DNA of 43,773 nucleotides from an uncultured Chitinophaga sp. (GTDB lineage Bacteria > Bacteroidota > Bacteroidia > Chitinophagales > Chitinophagaceae), in the NCBI RefSeq assembly GCF_946479755.1, contig NZ_CAMLHC010000047.1, positions 1 to 43,773 of the forward strand. Reading direction: 5' to 3'. A program made the position numbers and the translations under genes. The notes beneath the pieces were generated by a model that saw only the letters and a program-made list of their open reading frames with translations, was not told where the DNA came from and did not search any database. Shown in pieces: positions 33,601 through 41,999 of the stretch (position 1 is the stretch's first letter; the number at the start of each line of letters is the position of its first letter).

Positions 33601-34050
33601 CGGTCCTATTGTCTGCTCCGACAATATTTTTCCCTTTAAGGTAATCGTCACGGAGTCCTTTGCGGATGAAGGCTTCTCCAATTTGTTCTTCTGTGGCGCC
33701 GTATTGACAGACACTACTTTGTCCGTCACTTCATAACGATAGGTCGTGTGTTCAAAAATGCGCCGCAGGGCAGTGTTTATTTCCGCATTTTTCAGCGATA
33801 CAGTGATCAGCGGGCTGTTTTGCCGCAGATGCTCCGGATATACAAAATAGTAGCCGGTTTGTTTTTCCACCTCCCGGCACACTTTTTCAAGCGGCATCCG
33901 GGTGGCGTTTAAAGTAACGGTTTGGGCGGAAAGAGAGAGAGCAGGCAGCAGGACGCTGAGCAGCAGGACGATTATCCGGCTGCGGCGGCGCATACTACCC
34001 GCCCGGGCAGCGTCGGAGCGCCGCCGGTTGACATTGTTCGGTTGTTGCAT
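30622..34050 (-). CDS. SusC/RagA-family TonB-dependent transporter with STN signalling domain
   Basis: A 1142-residue outer-membrane importer. After the signal peptide ([19 protein letters not shown]) comes an STN domain (about 45-117, '[24 protein letters not shown]'), the module that contacts FecR-type anti-sigma factors. A carboxypeptidase-regulatory-like beta-sandwich follows (about 135-210), then the plug ('[11 protein letters not shown]', '[31 protein letters not shown]'), and a 22-strand-type barrel ending in Phe. The STN domain together with the FecR gene 37 bp upstream and the ECF factor beyond it suggests ligand-dependent transcriptional signalling. A start at the internal ATG (33993) would also give a signal peptide and is a serious alternative. 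Confidence 0.95.
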   Translation of the reverse strand: [1142 protein letters not shown]

Positions 34051-34087
34051 GTAACTAAACTTCGGTTTAGATAATTGGTTGTTTTAA

Positions 34088-35272
34088 TCACGGTGCTACC
34101 GTGACTGTTTTTCCGGATATGCTGAAATGCACCCATCCGGTAGACTCCAGGACTTTTAATACTGCGGATAATTTCATATTACGGGGGATCTTCCCCACAA
34201 ACTGTTGTTCAATTTTTCCCTGGTATACGATCTCCACGTCATACCAGCGGGAGATCTGCTGCATGATTGCTTCAATACCGGCGCCATCCAGCGAGAACAG
34301 GCCTTCTTTCCATGCCAGGGTGGCTTCCAGGTTGGCGGCGCGTACCACCGGCGACATGCCGTCTGCCGTTAGCACCTGCTGTGCAGGTTGCAGGACCACT
34401 CGTCCTCCGGGGCCGGCCACGCTGACTTTTCCGTTTACCAGCGTGGTAATATTGTTTGGCTGATCTGGATAAGCGTTCACATTAAAGGCAGTCCCCAGCA
34501 CAGTAATGTCTGTGGGCCGCTCTCCGCCGGCCTTCACGAGGAAACGTTTGTCTGCCCGCGGCGCTACTTCAAAGTAAGCTTCGCCGCTCAGTTCCACTAT
34601 CCGCTCATGTCCGGTGAAAGCGGTGGGGTACCGCAGCGAAGAAGCAGCGTTGAGCCATACCCGTGTGCCGTCAGGCAGCACCACCTGGAACTGTCCGCCC
34701 CGGGGAGTGGTGATGGTATTAAACGCGGCAGTTGCATCTTCTCCGGCGCTTACCGGCTCATATTGCAATGTTCCGGCAGCCGTTTTCGTCACCACGGCCT
34801 GCTGCTGACGGGCGAGTGTACCGTTCGCCGCACTGTCCAGCGTAATAATACTGCCATCGGCCAGCTGCAATGTGGCCCTGTTACCGCCAGGCTGCGCCTC
34901 CCCCTGGTAACGTTCTGCCATAGGCAAACTATCCAATGGCCGGGGCGAATATCGTTTCCACAACATGCCGATGCCTGCCAGCAACAATACAACGGCTGCT
35001 GCTATGCGCCACCACGGCATCCTCCGGACGATGGCGGTCTTTTGCGGAGCGGTAGCCGCAATGCGGGCCCACACGTCCTGCAAGGCAGCCGTTTCGTCGG
35101 TCCGTCCCATGGACAACAGCGCCTTCTCCAGCGCCGGCCATTCCTGTATGCTTTCATAAAACTGCCGGTCGGCCGGAGGCTGCGCAGCCAGCCACCGCTC
35201 CAGCTCTTCCGTTTCTACGGTAGTGAGACGGTGCTGTAAACGGCGGTGCAACAGTTCCGCTATTCGCTCCAT
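34088..35272 (-). CDS. FecR-family anti-sigma factor with DUF4974
   Basis: A 394-residue inner-membrane regulator. The N-terminal cytoplasmic anti-sigma part (MERIAELLHRRLQHRL...) is followed by one TM (about 88-105, WWRIAAAVVLLLAGIGML). The periplasmic FecR domain ('TTPRGGQFQVVLPDGTRVWLNAASSLRYP', 'VELSGEAYFEVAPRADKRFLVKAG') comes next, then a C-terminal DUF4974 ('LAWKEGLFSLDGAGIEAIMQQISRWYDVEIVY'). A TTG start 45 bases upstream is possible, but the ATG at 35272 matches the usual FecR N-terminus and was chosen. It is the first gene of the FecR-SusC-SusD operon and is divergent from its probable partner sigma factor. Confidence 0.94.
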   Translation of the reverse strand: MERIAELLHRRLQHRLTTVETEELERWLAAQPPADRQFYESIQEWPALEKALLSMGRTDETAALQDVWARIAATAPQKTAIVRRMPWWRIAAAVVLLLAGIGMLWKRYSPRPLDSLPMAERYQGEAQPGGNRATLQLADGSIITLDSAANGTLARQQQAVVTKTAAGTLQYEPVSAGEDATAAFNTITTPRGGQFQVVLPDGTRVWLNAASSLRYPTAFTGHERIVELSGEAYFEVAPRADKRFLVKAGGERPTDITVLGTAFNVNAYPDQPNNITTLVNGKVSVAGPGGRVVLQPAQQVLTADGMSPVVRAANLEATLAWKEGLFSLDGAGIEAIMQQISRWYDVEIVYQGKIEQQFVGKIPRNMKLSAVLKVLESTGWVHFSISGKTVTVAP

Positions 35273-35573
35273 AGTGTCCAGCTGTTGCCGGTCCTTCTCT
35301 GATAATGATATCGACAAGTTGTACTGCTTTTTATACCTGAAATTTTACCGGCGCGCAAAATACGATGGCCCTCACACATTTTCAGCGCGTTTGCATGACG
35401 ATAACAATTTTACCGCGCTGCTGCCGGTACTGTCTCTAAAACACGGTAACTGCCGGTTTGAACTAGTCCGCCTGAAAAGAAATTTTCCGCCCGACGCATA
35501 GCTTGCAGGTATCCGCTTATTTGCTTAGTTTAGCCTGCCTGGGACGGCCAATCAACCAATACCGTTTATTGTC
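35273..35573. other. Divergent regulatory region between FecR and ECF sigma genes
   Basis: This is 301 bases with no gene. No exact TAnnTTTG element was found on either strand. On the minus strand TATTTTG (near 35360), one base short of the consensus spacing, is the closest. The absence of a clear housekeeping promoter fits control by the ECF factor itself. Confidence 0.5.
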
Positions 35574-36170
35574 ATGGAGAGTCAAGATCATCTGGAAGCA
35601 ATCATCCCTGCGTTTCAACAAGGGAACCCGCAAGCTTTCGACGCTTTTTTTAAGGCACACTATAAACCGCTGGTATTCTTTGCCGGACAACTGCTTGCTG
35701 ACGCTGCCGAAGCGGAAGACATCGTGAAGGACAGCTATGTCAAATTATGGCATAAACATGCCGACTTCGACCATCCCAAAAGCATCCGGGGCTTTCTGTA
35801 CACAACTACCCGCAACGCCTGTCTCAATCAGTTGAGACACCGGAAAGTAAAAGACCATTACACCCGCGAAATGAGCTACCTGGATGAGCAGCAGGAGGAA
35901 AGTTATGTACTGCAGCGCATGATCCATGCCGAGTTGTTACAGTCTATTCAACGGGAAATAGCCCTGTTGCCCGCCAAACGGCAGCAGGTATTCCGCATGA
36001 TATACTTCGAAGGCCTGCGGCTGGAAGAAATTGCGGAACAAATGGGCATATCGGTTTTTACTGTAAAGGAACACAAAGCCAAAGCGCTGGCGCAGCTGCG
36101 GCTGCGGTTCACAGATGAACAACTCATGCTCTTTTTCCTGCTTGCCGGTTGTTCGCTTCTCAAAGCATGA
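35574..36170 (+). CDS. ECF-type RNA polymerase sigma-70 factor
   Basis: A 198-residue extracytoplasmic-function sigma factor. Region 2 reads 'FDAFFKAHYKPLVFFAGQLLADAAEAEDIVKDSYVKLWHKHADFDHPKSIRGFLYTTTRNACLNQLRH'. Region 4 reads 'LPAKRQQVFRMIYFEGLRLEEIAEQMGISVFTVKEHKAKALAQLRLRF'. The hydrophobic C-terminal tail (LMLFFLLAGC) is common in Bacteroidota ECF factors paired with FecR. It is transcribed away from FecR-SusC-SusD, a less usual layout than the co-directional ECF-FecR pair, but its partner is most likely that FecR protein. Confidence 0.94.
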   Translation: MESQDHLEAIIPAFQQGNPQAFDAFFKAHYKPLVFFAGQLLADAAEAEDIVKDSYVKLWHKHADFDHPKSIRGFLYTTTRNACLNQLRHRKVKDHYTREMSYLDEQQEESYVLQRMIHAELLQSIQREIALLPAKRQQVFRMIYFEGLRLEEIAEQMGISVFTVKEHKAKALAQLRLRFTDEQLMLFFLLAGCSLLKA

Positions 36171-36175
36171 TTCAT

Positions 36176-36207
36176 AAAAAAGCCCCGTGGATAAACATCC
36201 GCAGGGC
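36176..36207 (-). terminator. Terminator of the metalloprotease operon
   Basis: On the minus strand the stem GCCCTGCGGAT / ATCCACGGGGC (one mismatch, one G-T) with a four-base loop is followed by TTTTTT. It lies 38 bases after the stop of the second metalloprotease gene and just past the convergent ECF stop. Confidence 0.7.
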
Positions 36208-36245
36208 ACATCATCAACTATTGATTTTTGCTTATGAGAAAAACG

Positions 36246-38723
36246 TCAGATATTTTTAGCCATCAGTGCAATCTTTTCATCCAGCGATACCAGGTGCGCT
36301 TTGGTCAGGGCGTCGGCCGCACGCGGTATGGCCCGGCTGATCATAGCGGCCACCGCCCGTATATCGGCGCTGGCGATGGAAGAGGCTTCTGACTCACTCA
36401 CCGTTACTTTGCTCTCCCGGGTGATCTTGTACAAAGCGCCGAGATATGCCTTCTGCATATTGCGGTGGTAAGCGTCGATCTTCACACTGCTCTTACCCAG
36501 GTCAGCCCAGATACCCTGGTGCAACATGGTCATATAGGCTTCGATCCCCAGGGTTTTATCTGCGCCATAACGACGCTCCAGCATCATCACATAATTGATC
36601 CGTTTCACATCCAGCAGGCTGTTTACGGCATTGACCTGCATCAGGTCTACCGGCGTTTGTTCGGCAGGATTGTCTACACGGTCTGTTACTGCCGGGTCCA
36701 GTAACCAAAACGGGGTGTTAAATACCTCCTCGTTGAAGAACTTAACCGCTGCCACCTGTCTGGCTTTCGGCACAGGAACATAAGACGGACGGTCGTCACC
36801 ATCGGGGTATACGGTGTAATGCACTGCTGCAATATTTTTGGCCACATGCACCACATAACGGTGGAACTGCTGCATCACATTATCATACATTGTCTTCAGC
36901 GCTGCCCGCTGCCCGTTTTCTTCGCGGGTCCACTTACGGAGATTGGTCATCACCCGTTTCAGATTTTTGATGCCATAGGTGCCCGCTTTGGCAGCATCGT
37001 CACCCAGGTCTTCTGTCTGACAACGCGGGTCGATCTGACGGGTTTCGCCATCTCCAAACCAAAGGCGGTTATTGCTTTCCAGGCGCTTCGTCACCAGTTG
37101 CCCCATAACCCGGTTGTCTTCCTCGGCAGTCGGCGCACCTACGATTTTGTAGCCGAATTCGATGGCCCATTTGTCGTATTCGCCAATACGGGGAAACAGC
37201 AACTCCTGTGGTATCCTGTCTTCCGGTTGAGCAACATAGTTAAACCGGGCATAGTCCATAATGCTGGCTGTATGGCCGTGTTTCTGCAGGTAGGTGATGC
37301 TGCGCAGGCTGTCCACCGGCGTCTGGCTGCTGCTGCCGAAGTTATGACGCAGGCCCAGGGTATGACCTACTTCATGACTGGATACAAAACGGATCAGCTG
37401 TCCCATCAGCTTTTCGTCGAATTTAGGCAGCTGGGCCTGTGGGTCGTTAGGACCAGCCTGCACCATATACCAGTTATGCAACAGGTCCATTACGTTATGG
37501 TACCAGCCAATATGGGTCTGTATGATCTCTCCGCTGCGGGGATCGTGGGTATTGGGGCCATAGGCATTCGATATTTCGGAGGCAAAATAGTTGATGAAGG
37601 AATATCGAACGTCTTCCTGGTGCATGGTGGTATCGTTTTCGGGCCACTCTCTGGCCACAATGGCATTTTTGAAACCGGCCTGCTCAAAGGCCACCTGCCA
37701 GTCGTTGACGCCTGCGATCAGGTAAGGACGCCACTGTTTGGGTGTAGCCGGATCGATGTACAATACGATCGGTTTCACCGGCTCCACCAGCTCTCCCCGT
37801 TTGTATTTCTCCATGTCTTCCGGTTTGGGCTCCAGCCGCCAGCGATGGATAAAGTTCCGTTTTGTCACCTTCTGCTGGTGATCACCGTACTCCATGAAAT
37901 AGTCAGCGAAATACCCGACCCTTTGGTCTGCAAACCTGCGCTGCATTGGCTTTTCTGGTAGTGCTACAAAAGAAGTATTGGTTTCCAGGGTGGCCGGGCG
38001 GGAAGGCGCCGGCGTCAGTCCGCCTACCGGTTTGGTAGTACCATTTTTGGAAACCGCTATTTCTATATTTTCCGGAAAGGCCATAATAGACTGCACTTCC
38101 AGGTCTTTCATCGTTTTTACGTCAAGCGCTTTTTTCAGTCCTTCATGACCATCGCCGGAGTTAACGAAAGCGGCAGGGTCCCGCAGAAATTTACTGACAT
38201 CGATCACGTAGCTACCAGAATCCTTTCCATATGCCTTGATAGGGAAAGACGTCAACACCGGATTCAGATTGGATTTGACAACGGCGCGGTAGATGTTATT
38301 GGAGGAATCTGCATCGCTGATCACCAGGTTCAGGCGGACACGGATGGTCTCATTGGGTCCTTTTTCAAAGATCACGGTATGGTTATCCAGTTCTTCCCCG
38401 GCATAAGCGCCGGTGCCGCCCGGCGCTTTACGGATGCGGTTCACCACCAGGATGTCGCGGCCCAGCAGCGGCTCTCCTATTTCAAAAAAGATGCTGTCCA
38501 TCTCCCGGGTGGTGTGCACGGTAAAAAGCCCTTTTTGTGTTTGTAGTCCGGGAGTGATGACCGAAGCGTAAGGCTTCACACCGTTTTTATTGGCTGTGGC
38601 CACAGGTTTCACTGCCGGCGCCGCCGGGGGGACCACCGTCTTTTTCTTCTTTTTGTCTCCATTTTTAAACACAGCACAGGAAGCCATCACAGCTAAAAAT
38701 GGAATATAGAGATAACGTTTCAT
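36246..38723 (-). CDS. Zinc-dependent metalloprotease lipoprotein (DUF5117/DUF4953 type), copy 2
   Basis: An 825-residue exported protease. Signal peptide with lipobox MASC (Cys16), so it is an anchored lipoprotein. A lysine-rich linker follows, then the DUF5118/DUF5117 region ('GLFTVHTTREMDSIFFEIGEPLLGRDILVVNRI'), then the metzincin site HEVGHTLGLRH (450-460), with 'HTASIMDYARFNYVAQPED' as the Met-turn. The C-terminal DUF4953 part ends in 'AYHRNMQKAYLGALYKIT'. All zinc ligands are intact. It is a clear paralogue of the gene 29 bp upstream, with nearly identical segments around the active site. Natural targets are unknown, probably surface or environmental proteins. Confidence 0.93.
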   Translation of the reverse strand: MKRYLYIPFLAVMASCAVFKNGDKKKKKTVVPPAAPAVKPVATANKNGVKPYASVITPGLQTQKGLFTVHTTREMDSIFFEIGEPLLGRDILVVNRIRKAPGGTGAYAGEELDNHTVIFEKGPNETIRVRLNLVISDADSSNNIYRAVVKSNLNPVLTSFPIKAYGKDSGSYVIDVSKFLRDPAAFVNSGDGHEGLKKALDVKTMKDLEVQSIMAFPENIEIAVSKNGTTKPVGGLTPAPSRPATLETNTSFVALPEKPMQRRFADQRVGYFADYFMEYGDHQQKVTKRNFIHRWRLEPKPEDMEKYKRGELVEPVKPIVLYIDPATPKQWRPYLIAGVNDWQVAFEQAGFKNAIVAREWPENDTTMHQEDVRYSFINYFASEISNAYGPNTHDPRSGEIIQTHIGWYHNVMDLLHNWYMVQAGPNDPQAQLPKFDEKLMGQLIRFVSSHEVGHTLGLRHNFGSSSQTPVDSLRSITYLQKHGHTASIMDYARFNYVAQPEDRIPQELLFPRIGEYDKWAIEFGYKIVGAPTAEEDNRVMGQLVTKRLESNNRLWFGDGETRQIDPRCQTEDLGDDAAKAGTYGIKNLKRVMTNLRKWTREENGQRAALKTMYDNVMQQFHRYVVHVAKNIAAVHYTVYPDGDDRPSYVPVPKARQVAAVKFFNEEVFNTPFWLLDPAVTDRVDNPAEQTPVDLMQVNAVNSLLDVKRINYVMMLERRYGADKTLGIEAYMTMLHQGIWADLGKSSVKIDAYHRNMQKAYLGALYKITRESKVTVSESEASSIASADIRAVAAMISRAIPRAADALTKAHLVSLDEKIALMAKNI

Positions 38724-38752
38724 TGGTGAATATGAATGGTTTTAGTAGGTAA

Positions 38753-41206
38753 TTATTTTTTATACAGATGAGAGGAGAGCCGTTCCATCCTCTCCAGCAG
38801 GTCGGCCAGATGAGCGGCCACCACGGCATTCGCTGCGTGGGGCGATGCTTTGCGGACCAGCGCCGATATTGTTTTAATTTCGGTTGTGGCAACGGTCACG
38901 GCGTCCGATTCACTCACCTCCCTTTCTTTGTGCATCAGCAGACTAAAGAGTGCACCCACATAGGCTTTCTGCATATTGCGGTGATACGCGTCGATGTGCA
39001 CGCTGCTGCTGTCAAGTCCCTTCCAGATGGTACTCCGTACCATGGCCAGCAATTCTTCTGCCGTCAGCGTTTTACCGGCGCCAAAACGTTTGGTCAGGCT
39101 TAACAGCCTGTTGAGCTTCACGGGAGAGAACAGTGAATTGACTGCCTTAACCTGCATGTCTTCTATATAGTCTGAAGTATAAGGCAGCTGGCATTTGTTC
39201 AGCACCGTGGTATCCAACAGCCAGTCCGGCGTGGTAAACAGTTCCGTGTTGACATAGGCGACTGCAGCGATTTGTCTTTCTTTTTCCACCGGAACAAAAG
39301 AAGGTTGGTCATCGTCATCTGAGCGGGGGGTATACCATACGCCGCCAACATTATTACTGATGTGGTTGAGATAATTATAATACTGGCCCAGCACCAGGTC
39401 ATACATCCGGTAGAGATTTTCGCGGAAGCCGCCTTCCTCTGCCGTCCAGCGGGGCAGATTGGCCATTACCCGTTTCAGATTGCGCACACCGAGCGTACTG
39501 GCTTTGACGTTATCATCGCCCAGATCTTCCGTCTGACAGCGGGGATCGCCGCTTTCTGATTCCCCGTCTCCGAACCATAGCCGGGGATTGGCGGCCAGGC
39601 TGTCTTTTATCAGCCGCGCCATGATGGCGGCATCCGCTTCGGGTGTTGGTGCACCGGTTAACCGGTAGCCCCATTCAATCGCCCACTTATCGTAATCATT
39701 CACCCTGGGAAACAAAAGCCGTTGCGGAATGCTGTCTTCCGGCTGCGCTACATAATTAAAACGGGCATAATCCATAATGCTGGCGGTGTGGCCGTGGGCT
39801 TCCAGGTAGGTGATACTACGCAGGCTGTCTACGGGTGTGCAGCTGCTGCTGCCAAAATTGTGACGCAGTCCCAGCGTGTGCCCGATCTCGTGACTTGATA
39901 CAAAGCGGATCAGCTGACCCATGAGCTCACTGTCCAGGCGGGAAAAACGGGCCATAGGATCGCTGGGACCGGCTTGTATCTGGTACCAGCCCTGCAGCAG
40001 TTCCACTATGTTGTGGTACCATCCGATATTGGTCTGTATGATTTCACCGCTGCGGGGATCATGGGTATTAGGGCCATAGGCGTTCGTAATCTCCGATGGC
40101 AGGTAGTTGATGAAGGAATAGCGTACATCTTCCATGTGCATGGTGGTATCCTGCTCCGGCCACTCTTTAGCGGTGATGGCGTTTTTAAAACCTGCCTGTT
40201 CAAAGGCAGGCTGCCAGTCATTGACGCCCTGGATCAGGTATTTCCGCCATTGCTTTGGCGTGGCGGGATCGATATACAACACGATAGGGTGGGCAGGTTC
40301 CACCAGTTCTCCGCGGAAATAGCGTGCGCTGTCCTCCGGCTTGGGTTCCAGCCGCCAACGGTGGATCAGCTCCTGCTTTTTCACCACCTGCTGCGTATCG
40401 CTGTATTCCAGGAAGCTGTCGGTAAAATATCCGACCAGTTTATGCGCGTAACGCGGCTGCATAGGCGTTTCAGGCAAAAGCACAAAAGAGGTATTTGTTT
40501 CCAGCGTGGCCGGTGAAGGTACCTTGCTATACAGTGTTTTATCAGCCACACCATTTTTGGTAATGGCAATTTCCACGTTGGAAGGATATGTCCGGATAGC
40601 TGTGACGGCATGGTCTTTCATGAATTTTACCGTCAGAAAATTGTTGATCTGTGCCCCTTCTGCGTCATTCACGAAACTGGCGGGGTCTTTCAGCAGAGCG
40701 GTCATGTTCACCACGAAGCTGGCGCTGTCTTTTCCATATGCCAGAATAGGCAGCACTGCCAGCACGGGCTGGGTATTAGAGACCGTCACCGCCTGATGGA
40801 TCACCTGTGAAGTGTCTGCGCGGCTGGAGAGATACCGCTGCTTTAATAACAGTGTCCCGTTGTTGCCCCTTTCAAAAAATATAGTCGTATTCGTTAGTTG
40901 TTCCCCGGCATACATTTTCACCCCCCCGGCCACTTTCAGGATGCGGTTGATCGTGAGGATGTTTTTGCCCAACAGTTTTTCCCCGACCTCAAACAACACT
41001 GTGTCCAGCCCAGTGGTACTGTGAACGGTGAAGAGGCCGCGCTGTGTATGCATTTCCGCGGTAATCAGCCTGTCGTAGGGCAGTACCCCGTTTTTTCCTG
41101 TAGTGACCTGCTGCGCGGCGGGCAGCGGCCCCTTCCTGCCGCTTTTTTTAAACATGGCGCAGGAAGCCATTGCCATTAGCAATGGCAGATAAGCATAGCG
41201 ATTCAT
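38753..41206 (-). CDS. Zinc-dependent metalloprotease lipoprotein (DUF5117/DUF4953 type), copy 1
   Basis: An 817-residue paralogue of the next gene, with the same domain order. Lipobox MASC (Cys16). Metzincin site HEIGHTLGLRH (439-449) followed by 'NFGSSSCTPVDSLRSITYLEAHGHTASIMDYARFNYVAQPED'. The C-terminus 'SVHIDAYHRNMQKAYVGAL' matches copy 2. The N-terminal third and the C-terminal helical part have diverged more than the catalytic core, suggesting an old tandem duplication with different substrate preference. It sits 24 bp after the S41-like lipoprotein gene, so three envelope proteolysis genes form one operon. Confidence 0.93.
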   Translation of the reverse strand: MNRYAYLPLLMAMASCAMFKKSGRKGPLPAAQQVTTGKNGVLPYDRLITAEMHTQRGLFTVHSTTGLDTVLFEVGEKLLGKNILTINRILKVAGGVKMYAGEQLTNTTIFFERGNNGTLLLKQRYLSSRADTSQVIHQAVTVSNTQPVLAVLPILAYGKDSASFVVNMTALLKDPASFVNDAEGAQINNFLTVKFMKDHAVTAIRTYPSNVEIAITKNGVADKTLYSKVPSPATLETNTSFVLLPETPMQPRYAHKLVGYFTDSFLEYSDTQQVVKKQELIHRWRLEPKPEDSARYFRGELVEPAHPIVLYIDPATPKQWRKYLIQGVNDWQPAFEQAGFKNAITAKEWPEQDTTMHMEDVRYSFINYLPSEITNAYGPNTHDPRSGEIIQTNIGWYHNIVELLQGWYQIQAGPSDPMARFSRLDSELMGQLIRFVSSHEIGHTLGLRHNFGSSSCTPVDSLRSITYLEAHGHTASIMDYARFNYVAQPEDSIPQRLLFPRVNDYDKWAIEWGYRLTGAPTPEADAAIMARLIKDSLAANPRLWFGDGESESGDPRCQTEDLGDDNVKASTLGVRNLKRVMANLPRWTAEEGGFRENLYRMYDLVLGQYYNYLNHISNNVGGVWYTPRSDDDDQPSFVPVEKERQIAAVAYVNTELFTTPDWLLDTTVLNKCQLPYTSDYIEDMQVKAVNSLFSPVKLNRLLSLTKRFGAGKTLTAEELLAMVRSTIWKGLDSSSVHIDAYHRNMQKAYVGALFSLLMHKEREVSESDAVTVATTEIKTISALVRKASPHAANAVVAAHLADLLERMERLSSHLYKK

Positions 41207-41230
41207 TAGGCGATAAATTGATATTGACGA

Positions 41231-41887
41231 TTAGTAAACCCGGACCACCTGGTGAAGGCATTCTTTTACGGGCACGTCCTGTAATAATTGTCTTTCTGCC
41301 ATTCCGGCGGAGGGTAGTTGCAGCAGTATGCTGTCGCTTACCGGCAGGTCATTTGCTGTTTGTACACAATCCATAGTGGTGATCCACTGCATATAACGGT
41401 CTGCCCGGCTGGCGGAGCCGTTGTCCCACACCAGTACCACCGGGAATCCATGGGTTGCTGCCTGTACCTGGTATGTAGCCTTTTGCGCAGGACCGCCGTT
41501 ATTACGCAGATCAATGACAATACCGGTACGACGCGAAGCCCACTGCTGAATCAGCGTCCCGGCCAGCAGCTGGTAACGGTCTATCAGCGCATTCGCCTGT
41601 TGATCAGCAGCAGCATCAGGAAGCGACAATGCTATAAACTTAGCGGCGCTTCCGTTCATCTGCCACTCAAAATAAACTGGAGAAAAAGGGAAAGAACCAA
41701 AGGTTCCGGGGAGCTGATTTTCGTCCCGGTCTTCTCCCAGATTTAAAATATGGTGATCGGGCAACATACTTCTGTCAGGCATATCCCTGCCTCCCGGCGC
41801 TGTATTCCTTGATCCGCAGCTGCACAGCAGGGCATATAACAACAAGTATAGTCCTCCCCGCCTGCAACAATTCTTTCTAAGCAGCAT
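41231..41887 (-). CDS. Small lipoprotein with truncated S41-peptidase-like domain
   Basis: A 218-residue protein with lipobox LLCSC (Cys24). The middle resembles the core of tail-specific (S41) peptidases: 'KFIALSLPDAAADQQANALI' corresponds to the strand before the catalytic domain. 'TGIVIDLRNNGGPAQ' matches the conserved DLRxNxGG turn, and 'FPVVLVWDNGSASRADRYMQWI' matches the segment carrying the catalytic serine (GSAS). The downstream GExTxGxG stretch with the catalytic lysine is not apparent, and the chain is shorter than normal S41 enzymes. It may therefore be a binding protein or pseudo-enzyme. It is the first gene of the metalloprotease operon. The S41 assignment rests on these motifs alone. 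Confidence 0.65.
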   Translation of the reverse strand: MLLRKNCCRRGGLYLLLYALLCSCGSRNTAPGGRDMPDRSMLPDHHILNLGEDRDENQLPGTFGSFPFSPVYFEWQMNGSAAKFIALSLPDAAADQQANALIDRYQLLAGTLIQQWASRRTGIVIDLRNNGGPAQKATYQVQAATHGFPVVLVWDNGSASRADRYMQWITTMDCVQTANDLPVSDSILLQLPSAGMAERQLLQDVPVKECLHQVVRVY

Positions 41888-41986
41888 TTAATTAAAGTTA
41901 TTTAGCCATTAAAACACGGAGGAGGGATGTATGAACTAGTGAGCGGGGAAATTTTGAGGAAAATTTCAACATTCACCGTCATGTTA

Positions 41987-41994
41987 TATCTTTG
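41987..41994 (+). promoter_or_regulatory. -7 element just before the 42000 gene
   Basis: TATCTTTG matches TAnnTTTG and ends six bases before the ATG at 42000. Transcription would begin at or near the start codon, giving a leaderless mRNA. No -33 TTG at the usual spacing is seen (a TTTG lies about 30 bp upstream). Confidence 0.45.
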
Positions 41995-41999
41995 AATTA

